In this document: one piece after another, positions 1-5,147 of the stretch
Numbering within the stretch: the stretch's first letter is position 1
Layout of the letters: the number at the start of each line of letters is the position of its first letter
Assembly: GCA_041618535.1 (NCBI GenBank)
Contig: JBFKFP010000162.1
Coordinates: 1 to 6,008 of the forward strand
Length of the DNA stretch: 6,008 nt
Source of the DNA: SHLJ01 sp041618535
Lineage (GTDB): Bacteria; Bacteroidota; Bacteroidia; Flavobacteriales; Flavobacteriaceae
Direction of reading: 5' to 3'
Translations under genes and position numbers: made by a program
Notes under the pieces: generated by a model
Database searches by the model: none
Seen by the model: only the letters and a program-made list of their open reading frames with translations
What the model was told of the DNA's origin: nothing

Positions 1-273
1 AGGGTTGACACAGGATGCATAGTGGGATTTACCCAGGATGTTGATTATGATATCGAATTTGTAGGTGGGATAAAGAACACCATATTTGGCGGTGAAGGCT
101 TGTTTTTCGCAAAGCTTCAAGGTCCTGGCAGCGTATACATTCAATCTTTACCTTTCAGCAGGCTGGCAGGCCGTGTACTTGCTAGCGCTCCTCAACGGGG
201 TGGCAAAGACAAGGGAGAAGGAAGTATTCTCGGGGGACTGGGTGATATCTTAGATGGTGACAACCGTTTTTAA
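1..273 (+). CDS. AIM24/TIGR00266-family protein, C-terminal part (5' end outside window)
   Basis: The reading frame is open from the first base, so this is the last 90 residues of a longer protein. The first in-frame GTG (position 22) is an internal valine and not a start. The visible part reads as the end of the AIM24/TIGR00266 beta-rich domain: a VDTGCIVGFT strand, a GGIKNTIFGGEG turn, then GPGSVYIQSLPFSRLAGRV. These Gly-rich and GPG segments are what I recognise from the family. The last 25 residues are a Gly/Lys/Asp-rich, probably flexible tail. Bacterial members are soluble proteins of unknown function, and the name comes from a yeast mitochondrial protein, so no role can be assigned. 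No convincing hairpin terminator follows the TAA. The next gene, on the same strand, is almost 200 bp away and is probably transcribed separately. Confidence 0.78.
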   Translation, partial: RVDTGCIVGFTQDVDYDIEFVGGIKNTIFGGEGLFFAKLQGPGSVYIQSLPFSRLAGRVLASAPQRGGKDKGEGSILGGLGDILDGDNRF

Positions 274-470
274 AATGAATGCATTTGACGAATTTCAGGC
301 AACCATAAACCCTCATTATCAATTAGTTATAATTTTTTAATGTGTTAAACTTAACCTTAAATTAACATTGAACTCAAATTTTTTCTAAATTAGGGGTGGT
401 TAATTTTAAACATGTTGCTTATAGTCAATCTTTACTCCTATTATTTTATTCAACTAAAAACTGATTAAAT
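274..470. other. AT-rich intergenic region with inverted repeat
   Basis: This gap between two + strand genes is very AT-rich and has no plausible coding frame. It contains the inverted repeat TGTTAA-N13-TTAACA (343-348 and 362-367), surrounded by further TTAA-containing words. A TTG at 368-370 lies 15 nt before TAAATTAG (386-393), a poor match to the Bacteroidetes TTG-N17-23-TAnnTTTG promoter. TAATTTTA at 401-408 is another near match to the -7 box. The promoter of the downstream small gene is presumably here, but the sequence does not single out one position. Confidence 0.3.
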
Positions 471-668
471 ATGGCAAGAGCAATGTTCGAGTACACCAAG
501 ACTGTGCTGCAAAAAGTTAGTTTTGATGTTTCGTTGTTCTGTAAGGAAGTGAAAAAAGCAATGCAGCGCTTGCTACCTTACGAGATCGAAGAGTTAAGAG
601 TTTTTATTGATTCTTTGATCAAACAAAACCCCGAACTACAACAATGTTTAGTGTATTTAAAAACATAA
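471..668 (+). CDS. small conserved-type hypothetical protein (65 aa)
   Basis: This is a complete 65-residue protein of unknown function. It resembles short hypothetical proteins common in Flavobacteriia, but that is from memory and no named domain is recognised. It has no signal peptide or membrane segment, so it is probably cytoplasmic. The composition suggests all-helical structure: an amphipathic helix at about 3-16, a second at about 18-34, then LLPYEIEELRVFIDSLIKQ (34-52) and a PELQQCLVYL end. It has two cysteines (24 and 59) and a mixed-charge surface. ATG at 471 is the natural start; the next methionine (475) would remove only four residues. No Shine-Dalgarno sequence precedes it (only an A/T-rich leader), as is usual in this phylum. 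A strong terminator directly after the stop supports a real, independently transcribed gene. Confidence 0.72.
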   Translation: MARAMFEYTKTVLQKVSFDVSLFCKEVKKAMQRLLPYEIEELRVFIDSLIKQNPELQQCLVYLKT

Positions 669-669
669 T

Positions 670-701
670 ATAAAGCGGCTTTTTTGGCCGCTTTATTTTT
701 T
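670..701 (+). terminator. intrinsic terminator of the 65-aa gene, overlapping the oxyR 3' end
   Basis: A perfect 10-bp stem pairs ATAAAGCGGC (670-679) with GCCGCTTTAT (687-696) around a 7-nt loop (TTTTTTG), and the T-run continues to 701. It begins 2 nt after the TAA of the small gene. The right arm and T-tract are also the last codons of oxyR on the other strand (Lys-Lys-stop, 701-693). Read in the oxyR direction, the hairpin is followed by ATTATGTTTTT, a weaker U-tract, so partial two-way termination is possible. Confidence 0.9.
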
Positions 702-1631
702 GATCGGGCTTATTATATTCACATTCTGAAAAGCGATCGCTCCACGTATTATTCCGGAGATCACTTGACGGAGGGCTTCAATGATCTGCATTTTCAACTC
801 GCTTTTATGATAGATAAGGCTTACCTCCCTTGCCGGTGTGGGTTCATCAAAATGATGCAGGAATTCCTTTTCTTTTTCCCTCATATCAAGGGTATGCAGG
901 TAGGGGAGCATGGTCATTCCCAGGCCTTCATTCGATAGCTTGACCAGCATTTCAATACTTCCGCTCTCGAGCTGAAAAGCATCATCTTCATGCTTCTTGA
1001 AGGCAGTGCAAAGGTTGATGACTCCGTCCCTGAAACAATGACCGTCTTCCAATAAAAGCACATCGCTGATGTCAAGGTCTTTAACGTTAATCGTCTTCGA
1101 CTGGTTTAACCGATGAGTTGGAGGAATGTACGCCACGAATGGTTCATAATATAATGGTCTTTCCCTGATATTTTCATTCTCCAGCGGAGTAGAAGCGATT
1201 GCCGCATCTAAATGTCCGTCTGAAAGTCTTTGGATGATCTCTTCGGTGGTCTGTTCCTCTATTTTCAGCTTCACCTTGGGATAACGCTTGATAAATGTTT
1301 TTAAGAACATAGGAAGCAGGGTGGGCATAATTGTCGGGATTATTCCCAGCCTGAACTCACCGCCTATAAACCCTTTTTGCTGGTCTACAATATCGTGAAT
1401 CCTGTCGGCCTCGTTAACTATATTCTTCGCCTGAAAAACTATTTTCTTTCCGATCTCGGTAAGCTCAATTGGCTTCTTACTACGGTCAAAGATCTGCACG
1501 TCCAGCTCTTCTTCAAGTTTCTGGATTTGCATGCTCAAAGTGGGCTGGGTTACAAAGCATTTTTCTGCTGCCTTGGTAAAATTCTGGGATTCCGCAACAG
1601 CAAGAACGTAATGTAATTGGGTGATGGTCAT
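693..1631 (-). CDS. oxyR: OxyR, LysR-type hydrogen peroxide-sensing regulator
   Basis: This is a full-length LysR-type regulator of 312 residues (E. coli OxyR has 305). The N-terminal winged helix-turn-helix covers about residues 1-60, with the LysR pattern NFTKAAEKCFVTQPTLSMQIQKLE. A linker helix follows (about 61-88), then the two-lobed sensing domain from about 90. OxyR identity is shown by GHCFRD followed by a second Cys: C199 and C208 have the same spacing and residue numbers as the E. coli disulfide switch, and His198 and Arg201 are kept. GIIPT (96-100) supplies the Thr100 known to contact peroxide. By family knowledge, H2O2 oxidises C199 to form the C199-C208 disulfide, which changes DNA contacts and activates peroxide-defence genes. 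ATG at 1631 gives the canonical MTITQLHYVL start. It is divergent from dps, a classic OxyR target, and its stop codon lies inside the convergent terminator. Confidence 0.95.
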   Translation of the reverse strand: MTITQLHYVLAVAESQNFTKAAEKCFVTQPTLSMQIQKLEEELDVQIFDRSKKPIELTEIGKKIVFQAKNIVNEADRIHDIVDQQKGFIGGEFRLGIIPTIMPTLLPMFLKTFIKRYPKVKLKIEEQTTEEIIQRLSDGHLDAAIASTPLENENIRERPLYYEPFVAYIPPTHRLNQSKTINVKDLDISDVLLLEDGHCFRDGVINLCTAFKKHEDDAFQLESGSIEMLVKLSNEGLGMTMLPYLHTLDMREKEKEFLHHFDEPTPAREVSLIYHKSELKMQIIEALRQVISGIIRGAIAFQNVNIISPIKK

Positions 1632-1648
1632 GAGATTGAATTATGCTA

Positions 1649-1656
1649 TAAATGTA
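1649..1656 (-). promoter_or_regulatory. possible oxyR -7 promoter box (TACATTTA)
   Basis: On the minus strand, TACATTTA lies 17 nt before the oxyR ATG. It matches the Bacteroidetes -7 consensus TAnnTTTG except at the last base. No TTG is found at the expected 17-23 nt upstream; the nearest is only 10 nt away. This is a weak call. Confidence 0.25.
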
Positions 1657-1667
1657 TAAAAACTATC

Positions 1668-1680
1668 AATAAAATTTATT
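1668..1680. promoter_or_regulatory. candidate OxyR operator between oxyR and dps
   Basis: AATAAA-A-TTTATT is a perfect 6-bp inverted repeat about a single central base. It lies 22 nt upstream of the dps -7 box, roughly -49 to -37 from the start site inferred for dps, which is where a LysR-type activator would sit. Immediately left of it, GATAG on the minus strand (1667-1663) resembles one outer half of the enterobacterial OxyR site, but the matching half is not evident. A palindrome of A and T alone is common in such DNA, so this is inference from position. Confidence 0.3.
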
Positions 1681-1702
1681 AAAGCACGTATTAATAATAG
1701 AT

Positions 1703-1710
1703 TAAATTTG
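1703..1710 (+). promoter_or_regulatory. dps promoter -7 box (TAAATTTG)
   Basis: TAAATTTG fits the Bacteroidetes -7 consensus TAnnTTTG exactly. Transcription would begin about 5-8 nt downstream (about 1715-1718), giving a leader of 16-19 nt before the ATG at 1734. No TTG occurs 17-23 nt upstream; that position holds TTATTAAAG. A missing -33 element is compatible with a promoter that needs an activator such as OxyR. The box overlaps the GTG at 1710, which argues against that codon as the dps start. Confidence 0.6.
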
Positions 1711-1733
1711 TGGTAAATAAAAAAAAGGAGATT

Positions 1734-2219
1734 ATGATTTCTAACATAAACAGTATAGGCCTGGAGACAGAAAAGTCTAAAAACCTGGCTGAAGAGTTAA
1801 ATATATTATTAGCAAATTTCCAGGTTTATTACCAGAATCTGAGAGGAATTCACTGGAATATTAAGGGAAAGAGATTTTTCGATCTGCATGCGAAATTTGA
1901 AGAATTATACGACGATGCCAATATAAAGGTTGACGAGATAGCAGAGCGTATACTTACCCTGGGTGAAACCCCGGCTCACACCTTTAACGATTATATGGAA
2001 ATGGCGAGAGTTCCGGTAGGGAAGGATATCAGTAAGGATGAAGAGGCCGTTCAGTTGGTCGTGGATTCGCTTACGGCGCTTCTGACTATAGAGCGCGTCA
2101 TTCTGAAAGCCTCTGATGAGGCCGAGGATGAAGGAACGAATTCAATGATGAGTGACCTGATTACCGAACAGGAAAAAACCGTTTGGATGATGAAGGCCTG
2201 GTTGAATGAACCGGTTTGA
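1734..2219 (+). CDS. dps: Dps-family ferritin (DNA-protecting, iron-storing)
   Basis: The protein is 161 residues from ATG 1734, the usual length for a Dps. Family members form 12-subunit shells that oxidise Fe(II), preferably with H2O2, store the iron and often shield DNA. The whole inter-subunit ferroxidase site is visible: His40 (in HWN), His52 and Glu56 (in LHAKFEE), Asp67 and Glu71 (in DEIAER). Their spacing of 12, 4, 11 and 4 residues is the same as in E. coli Dps. The rest is a four-helix bundle ending in EKTVWMMKAWL. The N-terminal tail is short, with only two lysines in the first 16 residues, so strong DNA binding through the tail is not obvious. A longer frame from GTG 1710 is rejected because that codon lies in the -7 box. 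AAGGAG ends only 3 nt before the ATG, so its role as a ribosome site is uncertain. It is divergent from oxyR and probably controlled by it. Confidence 0.95.
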   Translation: MISNINSIGLETEKSKNLAEELNILLANFQVYYQNLRGIHWNIKGKRFFDLHAKFEELYDDANIKVDEIAERILTLGETPAHTFNDYMEMARVPVGKDISKDEEAVQLVVDSLTALLTIERVILKASDEAEDEGTNSMMSDLITEQEKTVWMMKAWLNEPV

Positions 2220-2237
2220 TTCGATTGATTTTATTTC

Positions 2238-2642
2238 TTAAAACCTAATTATTACCTGCTTATCTTCTGATCCCATTTCAAACTTGGCGTCACCAAATTG
2301 AGGAGGACCATAACTAATGGGATTATTCGACATGCCGTAAGCCTCCCTCGGCATCCCATTTGGCTCATAGTCCATACGGCTGTTCTCATTTTCATCGTGA
2401 AGAACCATTATGGCATAAGTGCCTGGTTTTACATCATCAAATGTAAACTCTATCGTTTTGCCTTTGATATTCTTTTCTGCATTAAGTATTCCAGGCCCTT
2501 TCATAAAGGTATCTGGCGTATGCAGGGCGACCAATATTTTTCCCTTCTCGTTAAGCACATTGTCTACTGTTACCGTTAGGGTCTGTGCTGGAATGATAAT
2601 AATCCCGAAAAGAATAAAAATTAATAGTGTCAGTGTTTTCAT
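2238..2642 (-). CDS. secreted DUF2141-family protein
   Basis: This 134-residue protein has an N-terminal signal peptide: MKT, then a hydrophobic stretch (about 4-17), then PAQ, with likely cleavage after Ala19. There is no lipobox cysteine, so it should be a soluble periplasmic or exported protein of about 115 residues. The mature part matches the DUF2141 pattern as I know it: an early beta-strand (LTVTVDNVLNEKGKILVAL), a KPGTYAIMVLHDENENSRMD segment (72-91), then GMPREAYGMSNNP and YGPPQFGDAKF. The fold is probably an immunoglobulin-like beta-sandwich. Function is unknown; the Asp/Asn-rich loop at 83-91 resembles calcium-binding loops. ATG 2642 gives a proper signal peptide. It is 98 bp downstream of the DUF58 gene on the same strand, so it probably has its own promoter, and it converges on dps with 18 bp between stop codons. 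Confidence 0.88.
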   Translation of the reverse strand: MKTLTLLIFILFGIIIIPAQTLTVTVDNVLNEKGKILVALHTPDTFMKGPGILNAEKNIKGKTIEFTFDDVKPGTYAIMVLHDENENSRMDYEPNGMPREAYGMSNNPISYGPPQFGDAKFEMGSEDKQVIIRF

Positions 2643-2740
2643 AAGAGCTGCGTTTTTTGATCAATGATTCAAATCTCCAATATTTTTAGATTTTGAACCA
2701 GAAGCTTTTACTCAACTGTTGATTTACGCGGATGAATTGA

Positions 2741-4075
2741 TCAGAGCAACCCTCTTGCCTTGATCTCGAGGTAAGTGTTAATTGTATCTATGGTGAGGTC
2801 TTCAGGGGCGGTCAGGATAGAATAGACCCCGTACTTCTTAAGCTCGTTCACGATAAGCCGTTTTTCGAAGGCAAACTTTTCGGCAATAACCTTGTCGTAA
2901 ACCTGCTGAACGGTTTGCGCCTTGCTCATGATAAGATTGTTCAGCTCCGTGTTCTTAAAGAAGATTACAACCAAGAGGTGATTTTTAGCTATCCCTTTGA
3001 GATAGGGTAATTGACGATTGAGTCCGTCCAAAGTTTCGAAATTGGTATACAGTAGAATAAGACTTCTCTGGGTGATATGTCGCTTTATATCGGCATATAG
3101 CCGACTAAAGTCACTTTCAAAAAAGTCGTTGCTTACGTTGTAAAGTTTCTCCATGATCAGATTCATCTGGGACGTTCGGCGTTCAGCAACAACCCTGTTC
3201 TCGACCTTTTTTGAAAACGAGAATATCCCGGCCTTATCATGTTTTTTAAGGGCCACGTTAGAGATCACAAGGGCAGCATTAATGGCATAATCAAGTAAGG
3301 TCAGACCGTCAAACGGCATTTTCATGACTCTTCCCTTATCGATTACAGAATAAACCGGTTGTGATTTCTCATCCTGGTACTGGTTGACCATAAGATGGTT
3401 TTTCTTCGCAGTGGCTTTCCAGTTAATAGTCCGCAGATCGTCTCCTAACACATAATCCTTAATCTGCTCAAACTCCATGGTATGTCCGATCCGCCTGATC
3501 CTCTTTATTCCGTATTGGCGCAGATTATTGCTAATGGCCATAAGGTCATATTTCCGAAGTTGAATAAAGCTGGGGTAGGTGGGTACCATGGCCTTATCGT
3601 CAAAAATAAATCTGCGGGATAAAAGCCCGATCACCGTGGAAGCATAAATATTCATTCTTCCAAAGTGATATTCGCCACGATCAACAGGCCTGAGCTCATA
3701 TTGAAGAGTAGACTGGCTTCCTGGTTTTAGCTTCCTGTTAATGTTAAAATCCCGCACCTGGAACTGATAGGGTATCTCATCTATTATCCTGGCATAAATC
3801 GGAACCGTATAAAAATTTTCTATCCGGACCATCACGGGGTTAGGATCCCCATTGGAAAACTTTTCTGGTAATTCTCTTTTCGCAGAGATTCCCTTTTTCG
3901 CCAAATACAGGATAAGACCATCTGTTAACACGAAAACCGAGAATACCAAAACCATTAGCTTGACCACATTAAACAATGGGGGAAATACAAAACTGGCAAT
4001 AAAAAGTATGATCAGTCCGAGGCTGATATAGAAAAAACGATTTTGGATATAAAATGGTCGTAAACGGTTAAACAC
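2741..4075 (-). CDS. DUF58 membrane protein with von Willebrand A-like domain
   Basis: This 444-residue protein is the last gene of the moxR operon. Two membrane helices (about 17-32 and 37-58) lie between basic segments, so both termini should be cytoplasmic. A beta-rich region follows (about 65-160), then the DUF58 signature: EFEQIKDYVLGDDLRTINWK (201-220), continuing through ATAKKNHLMVNQYQDE. A vWA-like fold covers about 240-430. Where vWA domains usually have the metal-site motif DxSxS, this protein has D246-K-G-R-V, so both serines are missing. DUF58 proteins are commonly encoded beside MoxR ATPases and are thought to be their partners, but the substrate is not known. Start: GTG at 4075, sharing its G with the moxR TAG (TAGTG) and preceded by GAGG. 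The first ATG would be at residue 41, after the first membrane helix, so GTG is preferred. Its translation is probably coupled to moxR. Confidence 0.93.
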   Translation of the reverse strand: MFNRLRPFYIQNRFFYISLGLIILFIASFVFPPLFNVVKLMVLVFSVFVLTDGLILYLAKKGISAKRELPEKFSNGDPNPVMVRIENFYTVPIYARIIDEIPYQFQVRDFNINRKLKPGSQSTLQYELRPVDRGEYHFGRMNIYASTVIGLLSRRFIFDDKAMVPTYPSFIQLRKYDLMAISNNLRQYGIKRIRRIGHTMEFEQIKDYVLGDDLRTINWKATAKKNHLMVNQYQDEKSQPVYSVIDKGRVMKMPFDGLTLLDYAINAALVISNVALKKHDKAGIFSFSKKVENRVVAERRTSQMNLIMEKLYNVSNDFFESDFSRLYADIKRHITQRSLILLYTNFETLDGLNRQLPYLKGIAKNHLLVVIFFKNTELNNLIMSKAQTVQQVYDKVIAEKFAFEKRLIVNELKKYGVYSILTAPEDLTIDTINTYLEIKARGLL

Positions 4076-5145
4076 TACCTCGGGATTTCAACAGAATCGA
4101 TGATCTGGTTAATGATTTGTTTTGTTGTAATTCCTTCCATTTCCCTCTCTGGAGTAACAATCACGCGGTGTTGCAATACGGGGATAGCTGCTTTTTTGAT
4201 ATCCTCGGGGGTGACAAAATCCCGGCCGCTCATAGCGGCAAAGGCCTTGCTAGCTTTCAGGATCGCGATAGACGCTCTTGGTGAAGCACCGAGATAAAGG
4301 AAAGGATTGTTCCGGGTATTGATGATGATATCGGCAATATATTTCACCAGGTGTGATTCAATCCTGATCTCATTGATCAAATCCTGGAAGCTCTTGATCT
4401 TTTCCTTCGAAATGTGGGATGTGATCATTTCAGTTTTTTCAGCACCTTTCAACAGTTGTTCCCTGTTGATGATTTCCACTTCCTCTTCCCGATCAGGGTA
4501 GTCGATATCGATCTTGAATAAAAAGCGGTCTAATTGCGCTTCCGGGAGTCTGTAGGTTCCTTCCTGCTCTATTGGATTCTGTGTAGCCAATACGATGAAC
4601 GGCAGATCCATGCGGTATTTATGCCCGTCAATGGTTATCTGTCTTTCCTCCATGACTTCGAAAAGGGCCGCCTGCGTCTTGGCCGGAGCCCTGTTGATCT
4701 CATCTATTAAGATCATGTTTGAAAATATAGGACCAGGTTTGAACTCGAACTCGGTGGTCTTTAAATTGAAGACCGAAGTCCCCAGAATATCACTTGGCAT
4801 GAGATCCGGAGTGAACTGTATTCTGCTGAAGTCGATCGCAAGCGACTTTGCCAGGAGTTTTGCCGAGATTGTTTTAGCAACTCCGGGTACTCCTTCAATC
4901 AGTGAATGCCCATTAGCCAGGATGGAGGCCACCAGCATATCGATTATATGTTTTTGGCCTACAATTACTTTTCCGATCTCATTTTTTATGAGGTCTATAC
5001 CCTGTTGAAGTTCGCTGAGATCGATACGATTCTCGAATTCCAAGTTCGCTTCATCCCCGGAGAGGCCGGCATGATCGGAATCGGATTCTCCAGAAGACTG
5101 CTGTTTATTGAGTTTTTCCTGATTCGGGTCTTCTAAATGTTCCAT
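4075..5145 (-). CDS. MoxR-family AAA+ ATPase
   Basis: This 356-residue cytoplasmic ATPase shows the full AAA+ motif set in order: Walker A GVPGVAKT (85-92), Walker B MILIDEIN (144-151), sensor 1 ATQNP (187-191, Asn190), an arginine-finger candidate in LDRF (Arg207), and sensor 2 GASPR (286-290, Arg290). The C-terminal lid is helical, with the family's DFVTPEDIKKAAIPVLQHR segment. MoxR proteins form ring oligomers and act as chaperones, maturing partner proteins or inserting metals. The gene between DUF4350 and DUF58 suggests those two are its partners. A 40-residue N-terminal extension, acidic (11 Asp/Glu against 3 Lys/Arg) and probably disordered, precedes the conserved domain. Start ATG 5145 lies 2 nt after the upstream stop, and no better start exists before the ATPase core. 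moxR is a family name, so no symbol is assigned. Confidence 0.96.
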   Translation of the reverse strand: MEHLEDPNQEKLNKQQSSGESDSDHAGLSGDEANLEFENRIDLSELQQGIDLIKNEIGKVIVGQKHIIDMLVASILANGHSLIEGVPGVAKTISAKLLAKSLAIDFSRIQFTPDLMPSDILGTSVFNLKTTEFEFKPGPIFSNMILIDEINRAPAKTQAALFEVMEERQITIDGHKYRMDLPFIVLATQNPIEQEGTYRLPEAQLDRFLFKIDIDYPDREEEVEIINREQLLKGAEKTEMITSHISKEKIKSFQDLINEIRIESHLVKYIADIIINTRNNPFLYLGASPRASIAILKASKAFAAMSGRDFVTPEDIKKAAIPVLQHRVIVTPEREMEGITTKQIINQIIDSVEIPR

Positions 5146-5147
5146 AT

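Noticed and set aside
22..273. Complete 83-aa gene starting at GTG 22
   Set aside because: The frame is open to the window edge and the upstream residues continue the same AIM24-type domain, so the GTG is an internal codon.
684..938. Plus-strand open frame inside oxyR
   Set aside because: It is antisense to a well-supported oxyR, has no family features, and begins inside the terminator hairpin.
1646..1700. E. coli-type OxyR site built from CTAT (1646, 1663) and ATAG (1697)
   Set aside because: The spacings do not fit the four-element ATAG/CTAT pattern, and the right-hand half of the one plausible GATAG site is not conserved.
2195..2245. Terminator between convergent dps and the DUF2141 gene
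   Set aside because: Only a loop-less AACCGGTT and a 5-bp stem with a very long loop were found, with no clear stem plus T-run.
2298..2667. Plus-strand open frames opposite the DUF2141 gene
   Set aside because: These are shadows of a gene with a clear signal peptide and family motifs. They overlap each other and have no start context.
2670..2677. Promoter -7 box for the DUF2141 gene (minus strand GAGATTTG)
   Set aside because: It has a mismatch in the important first T of TAnnTTTG and no TTG at the right distance upstream.
4595..5008. 137-aa plus-strand open frame antisense to moxR
   Set aside because: It lies wholly opposite the conserved MoxR core, so its openness is explained by the codon composition of moxR. 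The translation has no recognisable domain.
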